Of a stretch of DNA of 64,000 nt, positions 36,950 to 44,725 are shown in pieces. This DNA is from Ewingella sp049889095 (lineage in GTDB: Bacteria; Pseudomonadota; Gammaproteobacteria; Enterobacterales; Enterobacteriaceae): NCBI GenBank assembly GCA_049889095.1, contig JBLJFK010000001.1, one strand, 5' to 3'. The notes below the pieces were generated by a model. The model was not told the origin of the DNA and ran no database searches. It worked only from the letters and a program-made list of their open reading frames with translations. Numbering within the stretch: position 1 is the stretch's first letter; the number at the start of each line of letters is the position of its first letter. The position numbers and the translations under genes were made by a program.

Positions 36950-36972
36950 TTATTTTGAAGCGCGAAAAATAA
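36950..36972 (+). promoter_or_regulatory. Mlc/NagC-type operator before mlc
   Basis: TTATTTT, GAAGCGCG, AAAAATAA reads as an inverted repeat fitting the Mlc/NagC operator pattern (TTATTTT/AAAATAA half-sites around a GC-rich centre). It ends 13 bases before the mlc start, in line with the known autoregulation of mlc in E. coli. Confidence 0.7.
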
Positions 36973-36985
36973 CGGAGTTTCTCCT

Positions 36986-38206
36986 GTGAACCCTGATGGG
37001 CTACCCGGACACATTGATCAAATCAAGCAAACCAATATCGGTGTTGTTTACCGGCTGATCGATCAGTTTGGGCCAGTTTCGCGTATCGAGCTGTCTAAAA
37101 AAGCGCAGCTTGCTCCCGCCAGTATTACCAAAATTGTCCGTGAATTATTGCAGGCGCACCTGGTTAAGGAAACTGAGTTTCAGGACCCCGGTAGCCGTGG
37201 GCGTCCGGCCATTGGTCTGATGCTGGATACTGAAGCCTGGCACTACCTTTCTGCACGTATCAGTCTGGGCTTTATTACCCTTGGTTTACGCGATCTCAGC
37301 AGTAAACTGGTGGTTGAAGACGTGCTACCGCTTCCCGCAGATGCTGAATTACCGCTACTTGACCGTATTATCGGCGAGATTGATCGATTTTTTATCCGCT
37401 ATCAGAACAAACTCGAACGTCTCACGGCGATCGCCATCACTTTACCCGGCATGATCAACGCCCGCTCTGGCGTGGTTCACCGTATGCCATTTTATGCTGA
37501 CGTAAATGAAATGCCGCTGGGTAGTACACTCGGCGCACACACCGGTTTGCCGGTGTTTGTGCAGCATGATATCGGTGCCTGGACCATGGCGGAGGCGCTG
37601 TATGGTGCGTCCCGGGGTTGTAAGAATGTCATTCAGGTAGTGATTGACCACAACGTCGGAGCAGGAGTGATAACCGGTGGGCGTGTTTTACACGCGGGCA
37701 GCAGCAGTGTGGTTGAGATAGGCCACACTCAGGTTGACCCCTACGGCAAGCGCTGTTACTGCGGCAACCATGGTTGTCTGGAAACCGTGGCCAGTATTGA
37801 CAATATTCTTGACCTGGTTCGTCAGCGTCTGGTGACCGCCGCCGGTTCTAGTTTGCAGGGGGTGCCGCTGACTGTCGAAGCCGTGTGTGAGGCCGCTAAC
37901 CAAGGCGATCAATTGGCCCGCGATGTCATAGTCAGTGTCGGCCATAGCGTGGGGCGAATACTGGCAATCATGGTGAATTTATTTAATCCTGAAAAAGTCC
38001 TGATTGGTTCACCACTCAATTTCGCCAAAGAGATTCTGCATCCGGCGATTATGTCCTGTATTCAGCAACAATCGCTGCCTTCTTATAGTGAAAATATCAA
38101 ACTAGAATCGACAGAGTTCTATAACCAGGGAACAATGCCCGGTGCCGCATTGGTCAAAGATGCACTGTATAATGGCTCATTGTTAATTACGTTATTGCAG
38201 GGTTAA
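36986..38206 (+). CDS. mlc: Global sugar-metabolism repressor Mlc (DgsA)
   Basis: Mlc is a ROK-family repressor of ptsG, ptsHI, manXYZ and malT; when the glucose PTS is active, unphosphorylated EIICB-Glc sequesters it at the membrane. The 406 residues equal E. coli Mlc. The N-terminal winged helix (ASITKIVRELLQAHLV at about 41-56) and the zinc motif YCGNHGCLE (about 256-264) are present. The start codon is GTG with GGAG 8 bases upstream. An Mlc-type operator precedes it. Confidence 0.97.
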   Translation: MNPDGLPGHIDQIKQTNIGVVYRLIDQFGPVSRIELSKKAQLAPASITKIVRELLQAHLVKETEFQDPGSRGRPAIGLMLDTEAWHYLSARISLGFITLGLRDLSSKLVVEDVLPLPADAELPLLDRIIGEIDRFFIRYQNKLERLTAIAITLPGMINARSGVVHRMPFYADVNEMPLGSTLGAHTGLPVFVQHDIGAWTMAEALYGASRGCKNVIQVVIDHNVGAGVITGGRVLHAGSSSVVEIGHTQVDPYGKRCYCGNHGCLETVASIDNILDLVRQRLVTAAGSSLQGVPLTVEAVCEAANQGDQLARDVIVSVGHSVGRILAIMVNLFNPEKVLIGSPLNFAKEILHPAIMSCIQQQSLPSYSENIKLESTEFYNQGTMPGAALVKDALYNGSLLITLLQG

Positions 38207-38415
38207 TTATCGCCATGAATTAACATGTAGAGTTTATATTAAAAGTAATAGAAATATTATTTCCCTGATTATTCATCTCAGCAACCAAAACATTGCGCTA
38301 ACGCAAATCGTTCTCGTATCCTATCGCCTAAACTTTGAACCTATCACTTTGTCTCTGACCCTCCAGTCGGAGGTAATTTCTTAGTTAAACGGAGAGATCC
38401 CGGAGTCTGAATTTC

Positions 38416-39102
38416 ATGTTAACGCACTTTTTCGTCACGGGTACGGATGCTCGTGTAGGTAAAACCATCGTCACTCGTGCTTTGCTTCAGGCCATGGCAG
38501 CGCAAGGTAAGTGTGCATTGGGCTATAAACCTGTCGCCACAGGAAGCCAGGAGTTGGCAGACGGTATCCGAAATAAAGACGCGGTAACGCTGCAAAACTC
38601 CTCAACTATTTCTTATCCTTACGAAAAAATAACACCGTTAGCTTTATTAGATGAAGATATTTACGTCAGTAATATTCCTGAAAATATTTTTGAAATAATG
38701 ACGTCAGGTTTGAATTTTATGCTTGAAGGGGGGGATGCCGTGGTCGTTGAAGGCTGTGATGGCTGGAAAACACTGATCACTCCGGATCGTTTTTATTCTG
38801 ATTGGGTTCGTCAGCAAAATATACCGGTCATCTTGGTGGTTGGTATTCAGGAAGGCTGTGTTAGCCATGCATTATTAAGCGCTCAGGCGATCATTAACGA
38901 TGGTTTGCCTTTGGTGGGCTGGGTGGCAAATCGAATCAATCCGTGCCTTTCTCATTATCAGGAAACGATCGATGCCATTAGTAATAATATACCTGCGCCG
39001 TTACTCGGTGAAATTCCCTATTTACCGCGTGCGGAATCCCGTGATATGGCGAAATATATCGACTTGTCGCTGCTGCATTTTAAAAACGAGCAATTAGCAT
39101 AA
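38416..39102 (+). CDS. bioD2: Dethiobiotin synthetase-like protein BioD2 (YnfK)
   Basis: This is a BioD-fold ATPase of 228 residues. The modified P-loop TGTDARVGKTIVTRAL (about 8-23), the VVEGCDGW segment and GWVANRINP near the nucleotide-base site mark the family. BioD makes dethiobiotin from diaminopelargonate; this stand-alone paralogue lies outside a bio operon next to mlc, as E. coli ynfK does, and may be a second or conditional isozyme. GGAG lies upstream of the ATG. Codon use is somewhat AT-rich. Confidence 0.9.
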   Translation: MLTHFFVTGTDARVGKTIVTRALLQAMAAQGKCALGYKPVATGSQELADGIRNKDAVTLQNSSTISYPYEKITPLALLDEDIYVSNIPENIFEIMTSGLNFMLEGGDAVVVEGCDGWKTLITPDRFYSDWVRQQNIPVILVVGIQEGCVSHALLSAQAIINDGLPLVGWVANRINPCLSHYQETIDAISNNIPAPLLGEIPYLPRAESRDMAKYIDLSLLHFKNEQLA

Positions 39103-39187
39103 GCTGTGAGTATGGATTAGCGGTGCCGATGGAAAGGGATGGAACGCAGGGCTTTACATCATTGAATGATAAGCGCTGAATCCACGG

Positions 39188-39217
39188 ACGGGCTCAGCGT
39201 TCCACTGAGCCCGTTTT
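39188..39217. terminator. Terminator between bioD2 and yjbD
   Basis: ACGGGCTCAG and CTGAGCCCGT (39188-39197 with 39205-39214), followed by TTT on the plus strand. It can serve both convergent genes. Confidence 0.8.
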
Positions 39218-39224
39218 GAATCTT

Positions 39225-39491
39225 TTAACGACGGCCACGTGGATGTGTTCTGGCGGTCCAGTCATAGGTCGCAGACGTGCTGGGAACAGCTTTTGCACGG
39301 CGTTTTTCTGCGCGTGCTTTGGCGGCAACTTTCTCTTTCTCTTCCATGAGTTTGTCGATGTAGTTGTCTTTAATTCTGTTGGTTTCGGAGTTAGTCAGGT
39401 CGCGCCCCTGGGCTTTGCGGCTCTGGTCGAGCAGCGTTTTAAGTTCGCGCTGTTCGCTTTCCGTCATATCTTGCTGAGTCAATCTTTTCAT
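39225..39491 (-). CDS. yjbD: DUF3811 family protein, YjbD-like
   Basis: The 88-residue protein is highly charged and mostly helical. MTESEQRELKTLLDQSRKA and LTNSETNRIKDNYIDKLM match E. coli YjbD, and the C-terminus ends in the same Trp...RGRR pattern. A coiled-coil or RNA-binding nature is possible from composition (a Lys/Arg/Ala-rich stretch about 52-68). Function unknown. No strong ribosome-binding site is seen. Confidence 0.85.
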   Translation of the reverse strand: MKRLTQQDMTESEQRELKTLLDQSRKAQGRDLTNSETNRIKDNYIDKLMEEKEKVAAKARAEKRRAKAVPSTSATYDWTARTHPRGRR

Positions 39492-39735
39492 TTACGGGCA
39501 TCCGTGTGAGGAAAGTGTCCTCCAGTGTAGCCGTTTTCGGGTAAAAAACTCAGTGATAACGCGTGAATCCACAAACTTGATGCCAAAATCCGGCAAAGCG
39601 ATTTTTTATTGAGCACATCTCAACAGTCACCCGGTAAAAAACCAGAGATAAGTTTTACTTATTATCCAATTTACTGACTCAGGAATATTCTTTCTTTAAC
39701 AATTGAAACCTCATTCATTGACGAAGAGAAAGAAT

Positions 39736-40290
39736 ATGTCTGTTTCACCGGGTGAAACCATCAGGCTGCACGATGCAAGCATTGCTGATATGGCGCAAAT
39801 CCAGCAGATTTACGCTCATCATGTGACCCACGGAATTGCCTCTTTTGAAACGGAACCGCCCACGCTAACTGAAATGCTGTCACGGCGCGAAAATATTCTC
39901 GATAAAGGCCTGCCGTATCTGGTCGCTAAACGAGAGTGTCAGGTGCTGGGCTACAGCTATCTTGCACCTTACCGACCACGTTATGCCTACCGTTTTACCT
40001 GCGAAGGGTCGGTATATATCGGCGAAAACCATCAGGGTAAGGGAATCGGTAAACTCTTGATGCGGGAAGCGATAAAACGGGCGACTGAGGACGGCTGGCG
40101 TCAGATGATTGCCAACGTTGGCAACAGCAGTAATTTGGGGTCAATCAGACTACATAAGTCACTGGGGTTTGAGATCATAGGCACGTTGAAAAGCGTGGGC
40201 TTCAAGCATGGCCGTTGGATTGACACGGTACTGATGCAATTAGCGTTGGGAGAAGGAGATGTAACGTTACCGGGTAATTGCAGTAATTAA
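39736..40290 (+). CDS. GNAT acetyltransferase, phosphinothricin/MnaT type
   Basis: The 184-residue protein is a GNAT-fold enzyme. The motif A segment ENHQGKGIGKLLM binds acetyl-CoA, and HKSLGFEIIGTLKSVGFKHG is the C-terminal family signature of phosphinothricin/methionine sulfone N-acetyltransferases such as E. coli MnaT (YncA). Substrates are probably methionine derivatives or phosphinothricin-like amino acids. I chose the ATG at 39736 behind AAGAGA; an upstream in-frame ATG at 39703 adds 11 basic residues. It sits just ahead of an iron-transport gene and may be unrelated to it. Confidence 0.85.
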   Translation: MSVSPGETIRLHDASIADMAQIQQIYAHHVTHGIASFETEPPTLTEMLSRRENILDKGLPYLVAKRECQVLGYSYLAPYRPRYAYRFTCEGSVYIGENHQGKGIGKLLMREAIKRATEDGWRQMIANVGNSSNLGSIRLHKSLGFEIIGTLKSVGFKHGRWIDTVLMQLALGEGDVTLPGNCSN

Positions 40291-40308
40291 CGATAATCAC
40301 TATCATTT
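40289..40308. promoter_or_regulatory. Candidate Fur box before the iron-binding protein gene
   Basis: AACGATAATCACTATCATTT resembles the Fur box GATAATGATAATCATTATC, with recognisable GATAAT/ATTATC-type repeats. It lies about 30 bases before the start codon of the periplasmic binding protein gene. Confidence 0.6.
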
Positions 40309-40336
40309 CGATCTGTTTACTAAATTCTGAGACGTT

Positions 40337-41446
40337 ATGCGTATTTCCTGCCGGATATTGTTATTTGCGAGTCTGATCGTCACGGGGTTGGCACAGGCCA
40401 AAACGGTTGTTGACCTGTCTGACCGTACTGTTGTAGTCCCGGATAATCCTCAGCGTATTGTGCTCGGTGAAAGCCGCATGCTCTATACGTTGAGTCTGAT
40501 ACAAGACGGTGATCCGGCCAAAAATGTGGTGGGTTGGCCAGGCGATATGCAAAATCTCGACCCGCAAAGCTGGCAGCTATATATCAAGGCGTTTCCCTCG
40601 ATTGCTTACATCCCTCAGTTTGGTAAAAACAATTTCACTCAGATGAACCCGGAGAAAGTGATCGCACTGAAGCCGGATTTAGTCATTCTTCCGCGTTACG
40701 CTAAACAACCTTCTGACCATGACCAGATGCTGGACAGCCTGACCCGCGCTGGGATCCCAGTGATTTACGTCGATTTACGCGTTGATCAGGTCAACAACAC
40801 GGTGCCAAGTGTTAAATTGTTAGGTGACGTGCTGAACAGCCCGCAAAAAGCGGCGCGGTTTATCATTTTTTATCAGCAACATATGGACCGGATTAAACAG
40901 CGCATCGCGCAGTATCACGGGAAGAAAACCCGCGTGATGTTGCAACTGCAACCTGGCCGGCGTGAAAGCTGCTGCACCACGGTTTCCCGCGGCAATCTGG
41001 CCGATTTACTTAGTTTCGCCGGAGGGGACAACATCGGCGGAGGCGCATTTAAGAGTGTCTACGGTGAGATGAATCCTGAAGCGGTCATTGCCGCTAACCC
41101 TGATGTTTATATCAGTACAGGCATGGGCAGCCCGGATGGAAAATCGGAGGCACAGATTATGCTAGGGCCACTGGTATCAGCCGAACAGGCGCAGGCAAGT
41201 TTTCGTCAGGTGATGGACAAACAGCCGTTGATCTCAAATTTAGCGGCGGTCAGAGAAGGGCGTGCTTACGCGGTGTGGCATAATTTCTACCTCAGCCCGT
41301 ATCATGTTGTTGATGTCGAAGTGTTTGCTAAAGCACTTTACCCGCAACTTTTTGCGGATATAGATCCGCAGCAAACAGTAAAAGATCTCTATGCGCAATT
41401 TCTGCCAATCCCGTTCAGTGGGACCTTCTGGATTCCGCTTAAATAA
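40337..41446 (+). CDS. Periplasmic iron/siderophore-binding protein (FecB/TroA-like)
   Basis: The 369 residues start with a signal peptide (cleavage likely after AQA, residue 21) and form a helical-backbone binding protein: DRTVVVPDNPQRIV, ALKPDLVILPRYA and EAVIAANPDVYISTG are the recurrent segments of Fe3+-siderophore or cobalamin-binding proteins. The unusual GRRESCCTTVSRGN near residue 210 contains two adjacent cysteines. No permease or ATPase gene follows, so the rest of the transporter lies elsewhere. It is convergent with a TonB-dependent receptor and both have Fur-like boxes, supporting joint iron uptake. Confidence 0.85.
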   Translation: MRISCRILLFASLIVTGLAQAKTVVDLSDRTVVVPDNPQRIVLGESRMLYTLSLIQDGDPAKNVVGWPGDMQNLDPQSWQLYIKAFPSIAYIPQFGKNNFTQMNPEKVIALKPDLVILPRYAKQPSDHDQMLDSLTRAGIPVIYVDLRVDQVNNTVPSVKLLGDVLNSPQKAARFIIFYQQHMDRIKQRIAQYHGKKTRVMLQLQPGRRESCCTTVSRGNLADLLSFAGGDNIGGGAFKSVYGEMNPEAVIAANPDVYISTGMGSPDGKSEAQIMLGPLVSAEQAQASFRQVMDKQPLISNLAAVREGRAYAVWHNFYLSPYHVVDVEVFAKALYPQLFADIDPQQTVKDLYAQFLPIPFSGTFWIPLK

Positions 41447-41451
41447 AGCAA

Positions 41452-41473
41452 AGGGCGCAGCACGCTGCGCCCT
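41452..41473. terminator. Terminator between iron-binding protein and receptor genes
   Basis: AGGGCGCAG, CACG, CTGCGCCCT: a 9-bp stem with an A-rich flank on the left, giving TTTGCTTTATTT on the minus strand. It serves mainly the receptor gene. Confidence 0.75.
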
Positions 41474-41503
41474 AAACCATTATCTCACTACCATCACCAT
41501 TTT

Positions 41504-43639
41504 TTAAAAATCAACCACTGCTGAGAGCACCACATTGCGCGGCTCGCCTTCGATGACGCGCAGATTACCCGCGCTCGATGAGTAATATTCCTTATCGAAC
41601 AGGTTATTAATGTTCAGCTTCAGTTGGGTATGTTTCCCTAACAGCGGGCTGTCCCAGGCAATAAAAGCATCTGCTACGGTATAAGATGGCATGGTGAAAC
41701 TGTTTTCCGGATCCCCCGAACGGCTACCGACATAACGAGCACCGCCGCCGATACGTACATCACCCTGAACGGGCACCCAACGCAGCGTGTGGCTAAGATA
41801 CAGGCTGCCCATTTTCGTCGGCGCATTCACCAGACGGTTGCCGATGTTATCCGGGTTGACGTTATCTTGGATGATCTCAGTTTTGTCATAGCTGTAATTG
41901 GCGCTGACGTTCCAGTCGGTAGCAATTTCACCGTTCACTTCCAGTTCAGCACCGGTCGAACGCGCCTTTGGAATGCTGCGCGTCACGCCGTTGATAAACA
42001 CTGACATGTCTTTCTCATCAATGCGATACAGCGCCAGCGTGGCATCGATGCGCGGCGAGACCTGCCATTTTGTACCCACTTCATAAGTTGTGCCCAGCTC
42101 CGGCTGCGACACATTGCCATCATCATCAGTGTCGGTTGACGGCGTAAACGAGCGGCTGAAATTACCATAAAATGACAAATCCTCCGTCAGTTTATAGACC
42201 AGCCCCAGCTGTGGCAGGAATTTGTTATCGGTGTTATCCAGATTTTGTGTCGGATTCACAAATCCGTATGAGGCTTTCTGATTGTAATGCTGGTAACGGG
42301 CACCGATCACCCCAATCCATTGATCGGTAAAATGAATGCTGTCTTTGAAATAGGCTGACTTGTTATACAGTGTGTTGCGCATATTACTTTGGGCGTCGCT
42401 ATAGGTACTGCTGTCAGTCACCGGCGACACGCCATACACCGGGTTATACATATTGAACGTGCTGTTCCCCTTTCCACGATAAGAGTACTGCTTGTATGTT
42501 TCGTTCTTCTCATAGTCCACGCCCAGCAACAGGTCATGCGTCATGCCGAAGATTTGTTGATTTCCGATCCAATCCCAAGCGGTGTAATCGGTCTGATGGT
42601 TGAAACCGCGGTTAGCATCCGCACGGCGCGTCACAGCACCGGTGGTGGTGTCGATAGCCGTCGCGCGCACTTCGTTACTGTCATAGCGGCGCTGCATCCA
42701 GGCGTAGGTCAGACGTGTTTTCCACTCAGGGCTCAGTTCGTATTCCCAGGTGGTATTCAGGCGTTTATTTTTCCCCCAGGCGTGGTTTGCCTGCTCATCG
42801 AGACGGCGATCATAGGGAATATCAATCGGCTGGCCATTAATAAAGGCAGTTCCGCGATCGTAGGGAATATCGTATTTGTACTCTTGATAACTGATATTGA
42901 AACTGGCTTTATCACCGAACCAACTGAGGGAGGGAGCAAGCAGGGTATGCTGATCTTTACCGAAGTTACGCCAGTAATCTTCGGACTGCCTTTCGGCGAT
43001 CATGCGAAAAGCAAAACCGTTGCCCAGTGGGCCCGTCACGTCAATTGCACCGCTGCCGCCGCCAAACCCACCTGTGCTGCCACTCACCCGGGTATTCCAG
43101 TCGTATTGGGGCTTTTTACTGATGACATTGATCACGCCGCCGGGGTTTTGGATCCCGTATAACAACGACGCAGAGCCTTTCAGCACTTCAACATGATCGG
43201 TCGTGGCGTTAAATCCAAGCCCCTGATTACTGCGTACGCCATCAAGCAGGATCGACCCGTCACTGTTGGAGCCAAAACCGCGTTTTACGAAGCCATCTTC
43301 AATGCCGCCCAGCGTATTGCCCTGGGTAACGCCGCTGACAAATTTCATCGCATCGTCGAGTGACGTCATCTGATAGTCGTTGATCATCGATGACGTCACC
43401 ACGATCACCGACTGCGGCGTTTCATTAAGCGGCGTATTGCTTTTACTGGCAGTGGAGGACTGATTGGCGCTGTAGTCTGTTGAATAGGGCGAGTTGCCGT
43501 CAGCAGTGACGGTCAACGTATCGCCCTGTGGAGTGACCTCACTGGCCGCCAGCAGCGGTGCGCAGTGCAATATTGCCAGCGCCAGTACGGATTTTTTCAA
43601 CCCGCTCGTGGCGATATTTCGATTTCTTTTAACAAACAC
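41504..43639 (-). CDS. TonB-dependent siderophore receptor (ferrichrome-type group)
   Basis: This is an outer-membrane receptor of 711 residues with a signal peptide (about 1-31, ending LLAA). A TonB box-like DTLTVTA lies near the mature N-terminus. The plug domain (NETPQSVIVVTSSMINDYQ, GSILLDGVR, LLYGIQNPGGVINVISKKP) and the barrel end in the C-terminal Phe required for assembly. Segment patterns fit the FhuE/FoxA/FcuA group of siderophore receptors; the ligand cannot be decided. It is convergent with the periplasmic binding protein gene. The ATG-proximal promoter has a palindromic Fur-like box. Confidence 0.88.
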   Translation of the reverse strand: MFVKRNRNIATSGLKKSVLALAILHCAPLLAASEVTPQGDTLTVTADGNSPYSTDYSANQSSTASKSNTPLNETPQSVIVVTSSMINDYQMTSLDDAMKFVSGVTQGNTLGGIEDGFVKRGFGSNSDGSILLDGVRSNQGLGFNATTDHVEVLKGSASLLYGIQNPGGVINVISKKPQYDWNTRVSGSTGGFGGGSGAIDVTGPLGNGFAFRMIAERQSEDYWRNFGKDQHTLLAPSLSWFGDKASFNISYQEYKYDIPYDRGTAFINGQPIDIPYDRRLDEQANHAWGKNKRLNTTWEYELSPEWKTRLTYAWMQRRYDSNEVRATAIDTTTGAVTRRADANRGFNHQTDYTAWDWIGNQQIFGMTHDLLLGVDYEKNETYKQYSYRGKGNSTFNMYNPVYGVSPVTDSSTYSDAQSNMRNTLYNKSAYFKDSIHFTDQWIGVIGARYQHYNQKASYGFVNPTQNLDNTDNKFLPQLGLVYKLTEDLSFYGNFSRSFTPSTDTDDDGNVSQPELGTTYEVGTKWQVSPRIDATLALYRIDEKDMSVFINGVTRSIPKARSTGAELEVNGEIATDWNVSANYSYDKTEIIQDNVNPDNIGNRLVNAPTKMGSLYLSHTLRWVPVQGDVRIGGGARYVGSRSGDPENSFTMPSYTVADAFIAWDSPLLGKHTQLKLNINNLFDKEYYSSSAGNLRVIEGEPRNVVLSAVVDF

Positions 43640-43656
43640 GTGAACTTTCCCTGAAA

Positions 43657-43679
43657 ATGCAAATGATAACGGTTTGCAT
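43657..43679. promoter_or_regulatory. Palindromic Fur-like box before the receptor gene
   Basis: ATGCAAA and TTTGCAT flank TGATAACGG (43657-43679), 18-40 bases before the receptor start codon. The AATGATAA core is Fur-like; the perfect outer arms may reflect a second regulator. Confidence 0.55.
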
Positions 43680-43690
43680 TCTAGTTAAGA

Positions 43691-43819
43691 TCTGTGTGAT
43701 GTGAAGTGAAATTTTGGATTTTTAGAAAATCCTGGAAAATTTCAAATTTCAAATTCAAGGTCGTGGGAGCGACTGCCACCTTTTGGTCTGTTTGGGCAGC
43801 CCCCCAAAACTCACGGACG
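43691..43819. repeat. Intergenic repeat element (related to the fumC-tus block)
   Basis: The AT-rich stretch at 43743-43767 resembles 33527-33550 (about 22 of 25 positions), including AAGGTCG and GGG. It is followed by short inverted repeats. No gene is present. Confidence 0.5.
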
Positions 43820-44203
43820 TTAGTCGGCTGTCGAATACTTAATATAATGATTCGTGCAGTTAAAATTCCCAACGTAATGCAGTTCGCCATCCGGACCTTT
43901 GGCGGTGAAAGGTACGCGGTAGGTTCCCTGATATTCTTTTACATTATCGCCAATGAAAGCCAGCACAGGAACGGCGGTGCCAATATGGTCTTTATCATTG
44001 CCCCAGTTAGGGATGCGGTTTTGCATGAAGTCAGCTGTTACGCTGTCGATGGCATTCTGTGGCGTAATACTGGCACAGGCCTGCGGCGTAGTACGTTGCA
44101 TCCACATCGGATAGACATAAACTGAACCTAACATCACTACCATGAGAATAAACATGGCTGAAATCATGCCAATCAGTATCACTTTGCTCTTATTTCCGAC
44201 CAC
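43820..44203 (-). CDS. Cmi/YebF-fold protein, resembles colicin M immunity protein
   Basis: The 127-residue protein has a GTG start (44203) with AGGAG 5 bases upstream. Residues about 8-31 form one membrane anchor rather than a cleavable signal, followed by a periplasmic domain. That domain carries DFMQNRIPNWGND (58-70), VPFTAKGPDGELHYVG (97-112) and two cysteines (43 and 116) near its ends. From family knowledge this pattern (terminal disulfide, the VPFxAxGPDG segment and a final YxxY-type tail) is that of the colicin M immunity protein Cmi and its relative YebF. No colicin gene is adjacent. It could protect against a colicin M-type lipid II hydrolase, or could be a YebF-like protein of other function. 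Confidence 0.7.
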   Translation of the reverse strand: MVGNKSKVILIGMISAMFILMVVMLGSVYVYPMWMQRTTPQACASITPQNAIDSVTADFMQNRIPNWGNDKDHIGTAVPVLAFIGDNVKEYQGTYRVPFTAKGPDGELHYVGNFNCTNHYIKYSTAD

Positions 44204-44654
44204 ATTTTCTCCTGAGCAGCCCGTATTGATTTTTAGACTGGGTTGTTAATTTGATGTAAATCATAACGTCATAAGGCTGCATGTTACGCCAGAAGAGCGT
44301 CGATGATCCATTGTCGATGTTGATGCCGGAGAGGGTGGGCAGTATCTCAGCGCTGTTTACCGTTATTCAAGTACCAGAAAAAACAGATACACATAGCGCT
44401 TCCTCCTTTGATTGAATACGGCTGTTTATAAATTGGGTTCTCACCGTGTTCTCGATGAAAGACCTTAGCAATTAATCACAAAACCTAACCCACGGGCTGA
44501 ATATAGCTAGTCATATTATTCATTTGTGTTAATTAAAATCCTTACTATTCAGTTAAGTAAAATAAAATCACCCCGTGATTAAACTGTTTTTTTTTGCTGT
44601 ATTAATAAGGTCATATCTTAGTCGTTTTAAATATTATAACGCTATGCCGCGCTA
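44204..44654. other. AT-rich gap between Cmi-like and oxygenase genes
   Basis: Apart from the 15-codon frame and the palindrome listed separately, I see no gene. The right half (44560-44640) is strongly AT-rich and probably holds the promoter of the oxygenase operon. Confidence 0.5.
44347..44394 (-). CDS. Possible 15-residue hydrophobic small protein
   Basis: MCICFFWYLNNGKQR is encoded behind AAAGGAGG at a 7-base spacing, an excellent ribosome-binding site. The peptide is short, Cys- and aromatic-rich with a basic end, like some tiny membrane peptides. It lies about 145 bases upstream of the Cmi-like gene on the same strand and could be its leader peptide. Chance cannot be excluded. Confidence 0.4.
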   Translation of the reverse strand: MCICFFWYLNNGKQR

Positions 44655-44666
44655 ATGTTAGCGTTA
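44637..44666. promoter_or_regulatory. Nested palindromes before the oxygenase gene
   Basis: TAACGCTA (44637-44644) pairs with TAGCGTTA (44659-44666), and CGCTAA-TG-TTAGCG (44650-44663) is a second overlapping palindrome. The two are mutually exclusive as hairpins. They lie about 60-90 bases before the likely TTG start and may be an operator or RNA switch. Confidence 0.45.
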
Positions 44667-44683
44667 TTCCATGACTCCATACT

Positions 44684-44725
44684 GGAGGCACTATATTGGA
44701 GAGGCTATATTGGAGAGGCTATATT
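44684..44725 (+). repeat. Three 14-bp tandem repeats carrying Shine-Dalgarno and TTG
   Basis: Units 44684-44697 (diverged), 44698-44711 and 44712-44725 (identical: GGAGAGGCTATATT). Each exact unit brings a GGAGAGG ribosome-binding site and, with the following G, a TTG codon. Because 14 is not divisible by 3, only the last TTG is in frame with the oxygenase. Confidence 0.9.

Noticed and set aside
44655..44723. ATG at 44655 as the oxygenase start
   Set aside because: No ribosome-binding site, the codon lies in a palindrome, and the extension is made of repeat-derived residues. The TTG at 44724 with GGAGAGG is preferred.
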